A stretch of 64,000 bases of DNA from Octadecabacter sp. B2R22 (GCF_018861045.1 NZ_JAHKQJ010000002.1:186001-250000), one strand, 5' to 3'. Shown: positions 53,817 to 63,640, counted from the first letter of the stretch. The notes: generated by a model from the letters alone, not told the origin. Program-made: numbers and translations.

Positions 53817-54863
53817 ATGATGCTTGTGTTGGCCTTGGCGGCGGTGATCTGGGCCGGTGGTTGGGCGCTGAACGTGCCACGCGTCGTGCGGGCTGCGTTG
53901 GTCGGGGTGCTGTTGGCGGCGGTGATCGTGATGCAGCTGACTTTGCCGGACGGCCACCCGATAAGGGAGGCGACGGGCGGCGGCGCTGCGCTGTGGATTT
54001 CTCTTATTATTGGCTTTTTTGTCGTGTATGGATATGGTTTTTTGCTGTCACGGCTGCGCCGTAAGGCGCTGCGGTCTGAGGGTAAAGCGGTCGAGGTTGA
54101 GCCTCAGGTCGGGCCATTTAGTGATGCTGAACTTCAGCGGTATGCGCGACATATCGTGTTGCGCGAAATCGGTGGTGCTGGGCAGAAGGCGCTAAAAGAC
54201 GCGCGTGTCTTGGTGGTTGGTGCAGGTGGTTTGGGCGCGCCCGCTTTGCAGTATTTGGCGGCGGCTGGCGTTGGTACAATCGGTGTGATTGACGACGATG
54301 AGGTCGATAATTCCAACCTGCAACGCCAAGTGATCCATACATTTGAGCGCATCGGGATGCCCAAGGTGCAGTCAGCGCAGCGTGCGCTTGAGGCGCTTAA
54401 CCCAGACATCACTGTGCAGCCGTATCAGCGCCGTTTAACGCAGGATATCGCGACCGACTTAGTGTCCGACTATGATCTGGTGCTGGACGGAACAGACAAC
54501 TTTGACACGCGGTATTTGGTGAATGAGGTCTGCACAAAGGCCGGTGTTCCGTTGATCGCGGCGGCGCTGACCCAGTGGGAAGGCCAGATCAGCCTTTACG
54601 ACCCAAAAAACGGAACACCCTGTTATCAATGTGTTTTCCCAGAACGACCTGACCCATCGTTAGTGCCAAGTTGTGCCGAAGGTGGTGTGTTGGGCCCGCT
54701 TCCTGGTGTTGTCGGGGCGATGATGGCGGTTGAAGCCGTTAAGGCGATCACGGGCGCAGGCGAGGGGCTGCGCGGGCGGTTGCTGATTTATGACGCGCTC
54801 TACGCCGAGACCCGCATCATTACTGTGAAGCCACGAGAAGGGTGCCCGATTTGCGCTGGCTAG
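53817..54863 (+). CDS. Membrane-anchored ThiF/MoeB-type E1-like enzyme
   Basis: A 348-residue protein. The first 80 residues form about three hydrophobic segments (2-17, 24-41, 57-77); then comes a complete ThiF/MoeB/HesA adenylyltransferase domain with GAGGLGAPALQYLAAAGVG (135-153), IDDDEVDNSNLQRQV, and the zinc pairs CYQCVF and CPICAG at the C-terminus. Such enzymes adenylate the C-terminal glycine of ThiS/MoaD-like carriers. The membrane anchor is unusual; no carrier protein gene is adjacent. Start may be 53817 or 53820. Confidence 0.88.
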   Translation: MMLVLALAAVIWAGGWALNVPRVVRAALVGVLLAAVIVMQLTLPDGHPIREATGGGAALWISLIIGFFVVYGYGFLLSRLRRKALRSEGKAVEVEPQVGPFSDAELQRYARHIVLREIGGAGQKALKDARVLVVGAGGLGAPALQYLAAAGVGTIGVIDDDEVDNSNLQRQVIHTFERIGMPKVQSAQRALEALNPDITVQPYQRRLTQDIATDLVSDYDLVLDGTDNFDTRYLVNEVCTKAGVPLIAAALTQWEGQISLYDPKNGTPCYQCVFPERPDPSLVPSCAEGGVLGPLPGVVGAMMAVEAVKAITGAGEGLRGRLLIYDALYAETRIITVKPREGCPICAG

Positions 54864-55603
54864 GACGCGGTTTTGTTTTCGTGCTTTTGACGGTCCTGAC
54901 GCAAGTTGGGGGGCTGGCATATTTGGTCGCGCTTGCGACGCGGCGAAAGCTATTGGTGTTCGTTCTGGCCTACGCTGCGGTCTGGGGCGGCGTTCAGATC
55001 GCGGCTCCGTTGGTCGGACGGGTCGCGTTGCCTTGCTTTGGGGAACCACTGCGGATGCAATCGCCGCTTTATTGCGGATTAATGCGCAATTTCGTGACGG
55101 CGGAGCTCGCCGATGTGGCGCAGGATGTGGCGCAGAACATGGCTGAGGGGTATTCAGGCACGGTGACTTTGGCGCTGGATGGAAGTTTTCCGTTCTTTGA
55201 TGGATTTCCACTGCTGCCGCATCTGTCTCACGACGACGGAGAGAAGCTGGATCTGGCGTTCTATTATCAGGATGAAAAAGGGTACTTGCCCGCCGCGACC
55301 CGAAGCCCGCTGGGGTATTTCGCATTTGAGGCATTGCGCGATGGGGCCGTGGACGACACTTGCCCCGCGACGTGGGCCACCATGCGCTGGGATCTACGCT
55401 GGTTGCAGGGGATTTGGGCGGATCATGACCTTGACCAGACACGCACCGCAGCGTTGATCCGGCTGCTTGCTGCGGATCAGCGTGTTGCAAAGATATTTGT
55501 TGAACCGCCTTTAGGGCAATCAATGGGGCTGGCTGACCCGAAGCTGCGGTTTCAGGGCTGCCGCGCGGCGCGTCACGATGATCACATACATCTGCAACTT
55601 TAG
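54842..55603 (+). CDS. Membrane protein with LAS-type metallopeptidase motifs
   Basis: A 253-residue protein with a GTG start overlapping the ThiF-like gene by 22 bases. Two N-terminal transmembrane helices (about 10-30 and 38-58) precede a soluble domain. It shows LSHDDGEKLDLAF (H130-x2-G-x3-D137) and a final HDDHIHLQL (His248, His250). This HxxGxxxD plus HxH pattern matches the zinc ligands of LAS enzymes (MepA, D-Ala-D-Ala carboxypeptidases). A cell-wall peptidase is inferred; the sequence otherwise resembles no family I know. Confidence 0.7.
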   Translation: MPDLRWLGRGFVFVLLTVLTQVGGLAYLVALATRRKLLVFVLAYAAVWGGVQIAAPLVGRVALPCFGEPLRMQSPLYCGLMRNFVTAELADVAQDVAQNMAEGYSGTVTLALDGSFPFFDGFPLLPHLSHDDGEKLDLAFYYQDEKGYLPAATRSPLGYFAFEALRDGAVDDTCPATWATMRWDLRWLQGIWADHDLDQTRTAALIRLLAADQRVAKIFVEPPLGQSMGLADPKLRFQGCRAARHDDHIHLQL

Positions 55604-55690
55604 GCCGTCGGGATAAATTTCGCGAATTATCAACTTGTCGGTGGAAGGTCAGGGCTTGGCTACTTAGGTTAAGTCCAAAGGAGAATTTCC

Positions 55691-57703
55691 ATGACAAACC
55701 CGTTGCGTGCCCCGTGGGACACCCCGTTCGAATTGCCCCCGTTTGCCCTGATTGAGGATGCGCATTTTGCGCCTGCTTTGGATGAGGCACTGGTTGAGGC
55801 ACGTGCCTCGATTGCAGCGATTTGTGATGGCTCCGAGCCGACGTTTGAAAACACGGTTGAGGCCTTGGCGCTGGCGGATGCGCCGCTGGAAAAGGCGCTC
55901 GCTCCGTTCTTTGCAATGGCGGGTGCCGACAGCAATGACGCGCGCGAAGCTTTGATGCGGGATTTCTCTCCGCTTTTGTCTGCTTATTCGAGCGAGATTA
56001 CGGCCAACGCGGAATTGTTCGCGCGGATTGAGGCCGTCTGGGACACGCGCGATACGCTGGACCTCACGGATGAGCAGCAGCGGGTGTTGATGTTGTTGCA
56101 CCGTGGGTTTGTGCGCTCTGGGGCGCAGTTGAAGGGCGCTGAAGCGGATCGATTGGCCGCCGTAAATCAACGGCTTAGCGTGTTGGGTACCGAGTTTACC
56201 CAGAACCTTTTGGCCGATGAACGCAGCTGGTTCATGGCGCTTGGTGACACGTCCGGTCTGCCGGATTTCGTGATTGCAGCGGCTAAATCCGCGGGCGAAG
56301 AAAAGGATGCGGGCGGGCCTGTTGTGACACTGTCGCGGTCCTTGATCGTGCCGTTCTTGCAGTTTTCTGACCGTCGTGACTTGCGAGAAAAGGCCTATGA
56401 GGCGTGGACAGCACGCGGCGCGAATGGGGGCGATACAGACAACCGCGCCATTGCCGCCGAGATTTTGGCGCTGCGCCATGAAAGGGCGCACTTGCTCGGC
56501 TATGAGAATTTCGCAACCTACAAACTGGAAACCGAAATGGCGGGCACGCCGGATGCGGTACGTGATCTGTTGATGCAGGTTTGGACGCCAGCAAAGGCAA
56601 GTGCCGAAGCGGACGCGAAAATCTTGGAAGAGATGCTGGTCGCTGATGGCCAGCCTGCACCTTTTCAGCCTTGGGACTGGCGTTATTACAGTGAAAAACG
56701 CCGCGCCGCCGAGCATGATTTGAACGAAGCAGAGCTGAAGCCCTATTTGCAGCTGGATCGCATGATCGAGGCGGCGTTCGACTGTTCGAACCGCTTGTTC
56801 GGGCTGGAGTTCTCGCCCATCGATGCGCCGCTTTACCATGAGGATTGCCGAGCGTGGGAGGTAACCCGCGACGGCAAACATATGGCCGTATTTATTGGCG
56901 ATTACTTTGCCCGTGGGTCCAAACGATCAGGGGCGTGGTGTTCTGCCATGCGTAGCCAACAGAAACTGGCGGGGGATATCCGTCCGCATGTGATCAACGT
57001 CTGTAATTTTGCCAAGCCGCCAGCGGGCGAACCAGCGCTGTTGTCTTATGACGATGCGCGCACGTTGTTCCATGAATTCGGCCATGCGCTGCATCAGATG
57101 TTGTCTGACGTAAGCTATGAAAGCATTTCGGGCACGTCCGTAGCGCGTGATTTCGTTGAACTTCCCAGCCAGCTTTATGAACACTGGCTTGAAGTGCCTG
57201 AAGTGTTGGAAGAATTCGCAACCCATGCCGAAACCGGTGAAGCGATGCCGCGTGACTTGCTGGACCGGATGCTCGGTGCTGCGACCTATGACATGGGCTT
57301 TAGCACGGTTGAATATGTGGCAAGCGCGATGGTTGATCTGGCGTTCCACGACGGTCCGCCCCCTGCCGATCCGATGCAGAAACAGGCCGAAGTTCTTGAG
57401 GGTTTGGGCATGCCAAGCGCAATCCGCATGCGCCACGCGACCCCACACTTTGCCCATGTATTTGCGGGCGACGGATATTCATCGGGCTATTACAGCTACA
57501 TGTGGTCCGAAGTGATGGATGCGGATGCGTTCCAAGCGTTTGAAGACAATGGCGGCCCGTTTGACCCAAAGATGGCGAAAAAGCTGGAGAAATTCATCCT
57601 ATCCGCTGGCGGATCGGAAGACGCGGCGGTTCTGTACAAAAAGTTCCGTGGCTCAATGCCGGATGCAACGGCTTTGCTGAAAGGACGGGGGCTGGCGGTT
57701 TAG
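55691..57703 (+). CDS. M3-family oligopeptidase
   Basis: Zinc oligopeptidase of the M3 family (670 residues, PrlC/Dcp-like), degrading short peptides in the cytoplasm. The zinc motif is HEFGHALHQ near 457, with the downstream glutamate in the ELPSQLYEHW region, and FAHVFAGDGYSSGYYSYMWSE at the C-terminus. AAAGGAG precedes the ATG. No signal peptide, so cytosolic. Convergent with the SH3 gene (4-base overlap). Confidence 0.95.
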   Translation: MTNPLRAPWDTPFELPPFALIEDAHFAPALDEALVEARASIAAICDGSEPTFENTVEALALADAPLEKALAPFFAMAGADSNDAREALMRDFSPLLSAYSSEITANAELFARIEAVWDTRDTLDLTDEQQRVLMLLHRGFVRSGAQLKGAEADRLAAVNQRLSVLGTEFTQNLLADERSWFMALGDTSGLPDFVIAAAKSAGEEKDAGGPVVTLSRSLIVPFLQFSDRRDLREKAYEAWTARGANGGDTDNRAIAAEILALRHERAHLLGYENFATYKLETEMAGTPDAVRDLLMQVWTPAKASAEADAKILEEMLVADGQPAPFQPWDWRYYSEKRRAAEHDLNEAELKPYLQLDRMIEAAFDCSNRLFGLEFSPIDAPLYHEDCRAWEVTRDGKHMAVFIGDYFARGSKRSGAWCSAMRSQQKLAGDIRPHVINVCNFAKPPAGEPALLSYDDARTLFHEFGHALHQMLSDVSYESISGTSVARDFVELPSQLYEHWLEVPEVLEEFATHAETGEAMPRDLLDRMLGAATYDMGFSTVEYVASAMVDLAFHDGPPPADPMQKQAEVLEGLGMPSAIRMRHATPHFAHVFAGDGYSSGYYSYMWSEVMDADAFQAFEDNGGPFDPKMAKKLEKFILSAGGSEDAAVLYKKFRGSMPDATALLKGRGLAV

Positions 57704-58239
57704 TCGCGCAGCTCGTCCGCGCCGACACCAAATAAAGCGGCTTTCGGGGCCCAGCCACGATAGCCGCCCGCGCTGAGGCGGCACCATTCGGCGCCGCATT
57801 CGCCAAGGTCGGCAATTACGCCGAGTTCGAGCATGGCAACTTCGGTCGCATCAGGCAGGGGTTGATTGCGCAGCACCAACAGGTCGCTGTCGATGATTAC
57901 AGTGCGATTGCCGGAGATCAGGGAATAGTGAACCCAGCCGCCCATGCCTTCGCGATCAACGACGCGGCGCCAGTGGCCATATTCACCGACCACACGCAGC
58001 GGCATGTCACGACGTTGAAAAACCCAGTCGATACGATGGGACAGAGACGGGCCGCGTCGAATATTCGCCTCATTGGCTTTCAAGGAAACATAGCGCGGCA
58101 TTGGCAAATTGGTCACGGGGCCACGGTCACCTTGGACGGCGGTGATCGGCGTGATGACGGCCTCTTGAGTTTGTTGCGCGGCGACGGGTGCGGCGATTGC
58201 CACGGCCAAAGCGACCCACAAGATGCGTGCTAACTTCAT
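57700..58239 (-). CDS. Secreted SH3-domain protein
   Basis: A 179-residue exported protein: signal peptide ending near AAPVAAQQ, then a bacterial SH3 domain (LPMPRYVSLKANEANIRRGPS, with a second SH3-like segment around 120-170). Bacterial SH3 domains often bind peptidoglycan. It is common in Rhodobacterales next to the hydroxyacid dehydrogenase found upstream here, and is divergent from it. Confidence 0.88.
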   Translation of the reverse strand: MKLARILWVALAVAIAAPVAAQQTQEAVITPITAVQGDRGPVTNLPMPRYVSLKANEANIRRGPSLSHRIDWVFQRRDMPLRVVGEYGHWRRVVDREGMGGWVHYSLISGNRTVIIDSDLLVLRNQPLPDATEVAMLELGVIADLGECGAEWCRLSAGGYRGWAPKAALFGVGADELRD

Positions 58240-58347
58240 TTTACTGCCCTCGGTCGGTCTGAATTATTATGGTGGTTCTTGTGCCACCGGACCTTTGCAG
58301 GCAATTTGTCAGGAGTGGCCCGTTCGGGCAAGCAAGGAGAACAATTC

Positions 58348-59334
58348 ATGCCAAGCAAACGCCTAAGTGTTACCGTCACGCGACGGTTGCCAGACGCAGT
58401 CGAAACGCGGATGCGGGAATTGTTCGATGTCACCCTGCGTGAGGACGATACTCCGATGACGCCCGCCGAATTGGTTGCGGCCATGCAAACCTGTGATGTG
58501 CTGGTCCCGACCGTAACAGACGAGATCAACGCCAAGGTGATCGGCCAAGCCGGTGAGCGGTTGAAACTCATCGCGAATTACGGCGCTGGGGTTGATCATA
58601 TTGACGTTCAGACGGCGCGCCAGCGTGGCGTTTTGGTGTCCAACACGCCAGGTGTTGTGACTGACGATACAGCGGATATGACAATGGCGCTGATTTTGGC
58701 GGTGACGCGGCGCATCCCTGAAGGACTGGCGCTGATGCAGTCAGGTGATTGGGACGGATGGGCACCGACGGCGCTGATGGGTGGCCGTATTGCGGGGCGT
58801 CGTTTGGGCATTTTGGGGATGGGCCGTATTGGCCAAGCTGTCGCCAAACGCGCCCGCGCCTTTGGGATGCAAATTCACTACAACAACCGCCGTCGCCTGC
58901 GCCCCGAGGTGGAAGACCAGCTAGATGCCACATGGTGGGACAGCCTGGATCAGATGGTGGCGCGGATGGATATCATCTCGATCAATTGCCCACATACGCC
59001 TGCGACGTTCCATTTGATGAATGCGCGGCGGCTGAAGCTGATGAAACCGGATGCGGTGATCGTGAACACCGCCCGCGGTGAGGTGATCGACGAAAATGCC
59101 CTGACGCGCATGCTGCGGGCTGGCGAAATCGCGGGGGCCGGACTGGATGTCTATGAGAACGGCACCGACATTAATCCACGCATGCGCGAACTAAAGAACG
59201 TCGTGCTTTTGCCCCATATGGGGTCGGCAACTGTCGAAGGTCGCGTCGAAATGGGCGAGAAGGTTTTGTTGAATATCAAGACCTTCGATGACGGTCACCG
59301 CCCGCCGGACTTGGTCGTTCCAGCGATGATGTGA
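58348..59334 (+). CDS. D-isomer-specific 2-hydroxyacid dehydrogenase
   Basis: A 328-residue NAD(P)-dependent dehydrogenase, probably a glyoxylate/hydroxypyruvate reductase type. Motifs: substrate region NYGAGVDHIDV, Rossmann GMGRIGQAVAKRARAFGM, catalytic arginine in NTARGEVIDENAL, glutamate in AGLDVYEN and histidine in LLPHMGSAT. The start follows AAGGAGAACA. Substrate is not deducible with certainty. Confidence 0.92.
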   Translation: MPSKRLSVTVTRRLPDAVETRMRELFDVTLREDDTPMTPAELVAAMQTCDVLVPTVTDEINAKVIGQAGERLKLIANYGAGVDHIDVQTARQRGVLVSNTPGVVTDDTADMTMALILAVTRRIPEGLALMQSGDWDGWAPTALMGGRIAGRRLGILGMGRIGQAVAKRARAFGMQIHYNNRRRLRPEVEDQLDATWWDSLDQMVARMDIISINCPHTPATFHLMNARRLKLMKPDAVIVNTARGEVIDENALTRMLRAGEIAGAGLDVYENGTDINPRMRELKNVVLLPHMGSATVEGRVEMGEKVLLNIKTFDDGHRPPDLVVPAMM

Positions 59335-59354
59335 TCGCCCGCTTAGGTCTGAAG

Positions 59355-59990
59355 TCAGCGCGGCCAGCTTTTGACGATTTTGCCCTGTCGGCGTTCGACC
59401 TCCATCAAGCTGATATAATTTTGCATGGAGTGATCCTCGCCGGGGTTGTTGGCGGGCGGGTGCATGACTTCGGTATTGCCAACACGGCGAAACCCGAAAT
59501 GTTTGGGCGGCATGTGGCACACGGTGTCGTCGTTGCGCACGACATTCAGGACAAGACCTTCGTGGGTCAGGCGCGCGCGTCCGCGACGGGGCATGGGGGA
59601 CGCAAAGCCAATCGCGGGAACGCCGTAGATGCAGCCCAAGATCTGTGCCGCTGCCGCGCCGAGGCTGTGGCCGACGATGAATGACGGTTTGCCCGACCCG
59701 ACCTTATTGGCGATTACTGAGGCATGATTGGCAAATCCCTTGTGCCAGATCGCATTGCCTGCGGCCTTGCCCATCTTGTCCCAACCGATTTTGGCTTTGC
59801 CCGTTACCAGATTGGATTTCGTGTAATCGATCAGCTCATTGCTGCCTGGAATGACCAGCGTGTTGTCGGCCAGCAAATAGGCTTGGACGTGGCCTTCGTT
59901 CACCGTGAGGCGGATAGGGGGCAAATGCGAACGCCCCTTATAACTGTTGTCGACCAAACGCGCGGCGGTCATCAAATCCATTTTTCGCAT
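59355..59990 (-). CDS. Lipase class 3-type protein
   Basis: A 211-residue alpha/beta hydrolase of the lipase-3 type with nucleophile elbow GHSLGAAAAQ and a downstream NDDTVCHMPP loop that likely carries the catalytic aspartate and leads to the histidine in PGEDHSMQNY. Start ATG at 59990 is chosen because GGGGAG lies seven bases before it; earlier in-frame ATGs (60005, 60023) lack this. No signal peptide, so probably cytosolic. Confidence 0.8.
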   Translation of the reverse strand: MRKMDLMTAARLVDNSYKGRSHLPPIRLTVNEGHVQAYLLADNTLVIPGSNELIDYTKSNLVTGKAKIGWDKMGKAAGNAIWHKGFANHASVIANKVGSGKPSFIVGHSLGAAAAQILGCIYGVPAIGFASPMPRRGRARLTHEGLVLNVVRNDDTVCHMPPKHFGFRRVGNTEVMHPPANNPGEDHSMQNYISLMEVERRQGKIVKSWPR

Positions 59991-60154
59991 GTCATTGCTC
60001 CCCATCGGTTGCCTTAGGGTCAACCGAAAGGAAGCACATGTCGAGTGGGGTTTCCCGCACCCAAAGCATTAAGAGACGTTGATCAAGAGGCCGTCCAGTT
60101 GGCAGGCCGGATCATTCGGTAATGGCCCGCGTGAACGGACCCAACGGGATGCGC

Positions 60155-60355
60155 TTATTGCGACATCGACATCGTTGAGAAACGCATGAAGTCGTTTTCA
60201 GCGCGCACACCGACAGGGGTGGGCGTATAGCTGTCCGCCGGTTCAAACCCGGAATACAGCGCATCATTTGTATCCAGACGGGACGTGATTTCGGGCGGCG
60301 TGCATGCGCCCAACAACAAAGCAGCGCAAAGCGCTGTTAAACAATTACGTGTCAT
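60155..60355 (-). CDS. Very small lipoprotein
   Basis: A 66-residue predicted lipoprotein with signal MTRNCLTALCAALLLGAC (lipobox LGAC). The mature part is only about 48 residues, rich in aspartate/serine with no known domain. The start at 60355 is preferred over an upstream in-frame ATG at 60397. No partner gene is evident. Confidence 0.6.
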   Translation of the reverse strand: MTRNCLTALCAALLLGACTPPEITSRLDTNDALYSGFEPADSYTPTPVGVRAENDFMRFSTMSMSQ

Positions 60356-60714
60356 ACCTGCTCTCCTCGTGGGGCTGCTTATATACAGCTCTCTCACGTT
60401 ACTCTGACGTCAACTTAGTGAGTTTCGGTCATTTTGCCAATGGAAACTGCGCCGGAGGGTCGGCCTGTATCAATTGTGCACCATGACTAATCCTTTGGTA
60501 AAAAATGATTTTCACGCTCTGATTGTTTTGGGTGACGTAAGGATACCTTTGGATGCCTTACCCATATTGATTGGGCGGACAGCTTGGGGCGCGCGGCGCA
60601 ATCATAAATAATTGGAAGTGTGGGTCGGTTTTGGTGCGTTTCGCGTCGGGTCGGTTTGGCGTGGCGCGTATGATTAGGGCAAATTACGCAGGAACACGTC
60701 AGGGAATCGGTGAA
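60356..60714. other. Intergenic stretch of 359 bases
   Basis: Divergent region between the small lipoprotein and the large flavoprotein gene. An open frame of 42 codons at 60483-60611 (plus strand) lacks a ribosome-binding site and is doubtful. No clear palindrome or terminator was found. The region presumably holds the promoter and leader of the flavoprotein gene. Confidence 0.5.
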
Positions 60715-63225
60715 ATGAAAACAACTGTCAAAGCTTTGGTCGTCGGTGGCGGTGCCGTCGGAACATCAATTGCCTATCATCTTGCAAAGGCGGGATGGGA
60801 TGACGTCATGCTGCTGGAACGCGATGAGCTGACGTCTGGGTCCACATGGCACGCGGCGGGGCTGCTGCCTTTGTTTAACATGTCTTATGCCACGACCCAC
60901 ATTCACAAATACTCGGTCGATTTCTACAAAACGTTGGAAGAAGAAACAGGGCTAAACGCGGGCTTTGCGGTGGTGGGCAATCTGCGCATGGCCCAGACCA
61001 AGGAACGCATGGAAGAATACATGCTTTATGCGTCCACGGCGGAAACTTGTGATGTGCCGTTTGAATGGCTCACAGCGGATGAGATTAAGGAACGCTGGCC
61101 ACTGATCAATTGCGAGGACCTTGAGGGCGCGATTTATCACACCGAGGACGGCTACATTAACCCAGCCGACGTGACGATGGCGATGGCCAAGGGCGCGCGC
61201 CAACGTGGCGTGATGATCGAACGCAAATGGCAGGCGGATGCGTTCAATTGGAACGGCGATGCATGGGACGTGACCTGCACCAAGATGGTCGAAAAGGGCG
61301 GCAACCTCGTGCCCAGCGATGAGCAGATTGTGATTACGGCAGAACATGTCGTGACGGCAAGCGGCAACCACGCGCAGCGTACGGCCAAGATGCTGGGAAT
61401 CAAGATGCCTGCCATCCCCGTTGAACACCAGTTCATCGTGATGGATCAGGACGCGGATCTTGTGAAATACCGTGCTGAGGGCAATGCAGAACACCCTGTT
61501 GTACGCGATGCGGATGCGCAGTCTTACGTGCGCGAAGAACGTGGTGGTTGGATCTTGGGTGTCTATGAAAAAGGCGCGCCTGCTGTGTTTGAACACGGCG
61601 TGCCAGACAGTTTCCGTGCCGACCTGTTCCAGCTTGATCTGGAGCGTATCGAAGAGCAATACATGGCGATGATCCACCGTGTTCCATCCTGCGAAGACAG
61701 CGGGTTGAAGGATGATTTCAACGGTCCGATTTGTTACACGCCGGATGGAAATCCGTTGGTTGGTCCCGCACCGGGTTTGCGTAACATGTGGCTGGCCGAA
61801 GGGTTCTCATTCGGGATCACTGCCGCTGGGGGCACGGGGTATTACCTTGCGCAGATGATGGTCGATGGTGAGGCCGAGATCGACATGGCGAGCCTTGATC
61901 CAAAACGTTACGGCGACTGGATGACGACCGAGTTCGCGGCGCGTAAGAATGAGGAATGCTACGACCACGTCTATATTCTGCACCACCCAGATGAAGAACG
62001 CCCAGCCTGCCGTCCGCTTCGCACGGCACCCGCCTATGACCGCCAAAAAGCGCGCGGCGCCCAGTTTGGGTTTGTGAACGGTTGGGAACGCCCGAATTAT
62101 TTCGGGCCGTTAGATGCGCCTGACAGCTTCGATCACGACGCGCGATCCTTCCGCCGTGGCGAATGGTGGCAACACGCTGTGGATGAGGCAAAGGCGATCC
62201 GTGAAGGGGTTGGCCTGATCGACGCTACAGCCTTTACCAAACATATCGTCAAAGGCGCGGGCGCTGCGGCGTTTCTGGATTGGTTCACGACCAATAAACT
62301 GCCCCGCGTCGGCCGCATCAACCTGACCTATGCGCTGACATCTCACGGGACGACGCGCACGGAATACACGATTGTGCGTTTGTCCGAAGACGAGTTCTAT
62401 TTGGTGAGTGCTGGCGCGTGGACAGATTATGACGCTGATTTCTTGCGCAAGGCGATTGAGGACAAAGAGCCGGAGTATGGCCGTATCGAATGCCAGAACG
62501 TGACGACCCAGTGGGGTGTCTTCGCGATTGCTGGGCCAAAATCTCGTGATGTGTTGAACGCGGTTATCAATGATGCCGATCCAGAGACTGCGCTGACCAA
62601 CAAGCGGTTCCCGTGGTTGTCAGCAAAACAGATCGAGTTGGGCATGTGTCCCGTGAATGCGATCCGCGTTGCCTATACCGGTGAGTTGGGCTGGGAATTG
62701 CACCACCCGATGGAGATGCAGAACTACCTGTTTGATTTGCTCGAAAAAGCAGGCGAACCACACGGAATGAAACTGGTCGGCGCGCGGGCGCAGAACTGGC
62801 TGCGTCAGGAAAAATCCTATCGCGCGTTCGGCACGGAACTTGGCCGCGACGCGACCCCTCTTGAGGCTGATTTACCGCGCTTTGTGGATTTGGAAAAGGA
62901 CTTCCAAGGCAAAGAAGCGATGGAGAAGATCGGTATTCGATCCAAGTGTGTGACCTTGCTGATCGACGGGCCTGAGGACGCGGACCCATGGGGTCGTGAA
63001 GCGTTGATCCATGGCGGGCAAAAGGTCGGGCGCCTGACCTCGGGCGGCTATTCTGTGGCCTTTGGCAAATCCATCGGCATGGGATATCTCCCGCCTGAGT
63101 TGTGTGCCGTCGGAACCAAAGTTAAGGTGCGCATGTTCCGTGAGTTGTGGGACGCTGAAGTTGTACAGGACAGCCCCTATGACCCGAAAAACGAAACCAT
63201 TCGCAAGAACGCTGAGGGCGCTTAG
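60715..63225 (+). CDS. Dimethylglycine/sarcosine dehydrogenase-like flavoprotein
   Basis: An 836-residue two-part enzyme: N-terminal DAO-type FAD domain (VVGGGAVGTSIAYHLAKAG near 9-27; SGSTWHAAGLL with His46, the family's covalent-FAD histidine) and C-terminal GcvT/aminomethyltransferase domain binding tetrahydrofolate (from about 450). Such proteins oxidise N-methylated amines (dimethylglycine, sarcosine) and pass C1 units to folate. Roseobacters have many paralogues, so the substrate is uncertain. ATG at 60715 gives MKTTVKALVVGGG, the natural N-terminus. Confidence 0.92.
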   Translation: MKTTVKALVVGGGAVGTSIAYHLAKAGWDDVMLLERDELTSGSTWHAAGLLPLFNMSYATTHIHKYSVDFYKTLEEETGLNAGFAVVGNLRMAQTKERMEEYMLYASTAETCDVPFEWLTADEIKERWPLINCEDLEGAIYHTEDGYINPADVTMAMAKGARQRGVMIERKWQADAFNWNGDAWDVTCTKMVEKGGNLVPSDEQIVITAEHVVTASGNHAQRTAKMLGIKMPAIPVEHQFIVMDQDADLVKYRAEGNAEHPVVRDADAQSYVREERGGWILGVYEKGAPAVFEHGVPDSFRADLFQLDLERIEEQYMAMIHRVPSCEDSGLKDDFNGPICYTPDGNPLVGPAPGLRNMWLAEGFSFGITAAGGTGYYLAQMMVDGEAEIDMASLDPKRYGDWMTTEFAARKNEECYDHVYILHHPDEERPACRPLRTAPAYDRQKARGAQFGFVNGWERPNYFGPLDAPDSFDHDARSFRRGEWWQHAVDEAKAIREGVGLIDATAFTKHIVKGAGAAAFLDWFTTNKLPRVGRINLTYALTSHGTTRTEYTIVRLSEDEFYLVSAGAWTDYDADFLRKAIEDKEPEYGRIECQNVTTQWGVFAIAGPKSRDVLNAVINDADPETALTNKRFPWLSAKQIELGMCPVNAIRVAYTGELGWELHHPMEMQNYLFDLLEKAGEPHGMKLVGARAQNWLRQEKSYRAFGTELGRDATPLEADLPRFVDLEKDFQGKEAMEKIGIRSKCVTLLIDGPEDADPWGREALIHGGQKVGRLTSGGYSVAFGKSIGMGYLPPELCAVGTKVKVRMFRELWDAEVVQDSPYDPKNETIRKNAEGA

Positions 63226-63640
63226 CACCGTTGCACTGATGTTGCTTGTCAGCCCGGTCTGGGCGTTGGGGTTTGCTAGCCCCAGCGGCAATATCAAATG
63301 TTACGTGGAGACCTACGGCGAGGATTCGATCATTGAAGCGGACCTCGTTTGTCTGATTTTCGACGCTGCTTGGGACTTACCGCCTGACTATGGTGATGGC
63401 GATCCTACGTGCGATTTGGATGAAACACGGACGCTGGTCCTGCCGACGTCTGGGCAGCCTGAGGAACGTTGGACATGCCACGGGGACGTGTTTTGGCCGG
63501 CGCCGCTAGCAACGATCAGTTACGGATCCGAATGGTCATTTTATAGCTATACCTGCGCCATGGCTGCCAGCGGAGTGAGTTGCGAGAACCGCAATGGCAA
63601 CGGGTTTTCCGTTAATCGCGCGGGCCGCACGTTGAACTGA
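63179..63640 (+). CDS. Secreted DUF6636-like protein
   Basis: A 153-residue exported protein: signal peptide (about 8-29, ending VWALG), then a domain beginning FASPSGNIKCYVE, with several cysteines (IKCYV, LVCLI, PTCDL, WTCHG, YTCAM, SCENR). The pattern resembles DUF6636. The ATG lies within the end of the preceding gene (47-base overlap), so translation is likely coupled. Role unknown. Confidence 0.8.
   Translation: MTRKTKPFARTLRALSTVALMLLVSPVWALGFASPSGNIKCYVETYGEDSIIEADLVCLIFDAAWDLPPDYGDGDPTCDLDETRTLVLPTSGQPEERWTCHGDVFWPAPLATISYGSEWSFYSYTCAMAASGVSCENRNGNGFSVNRAGRTLN

Noticed and set aside
60483-60611. 42-codon plus-strand frame in the gap before the flavoprotein gene
   Set aside because: No ribosome-binding site and no sign of conservation can be seen; recorded only as a possibility.
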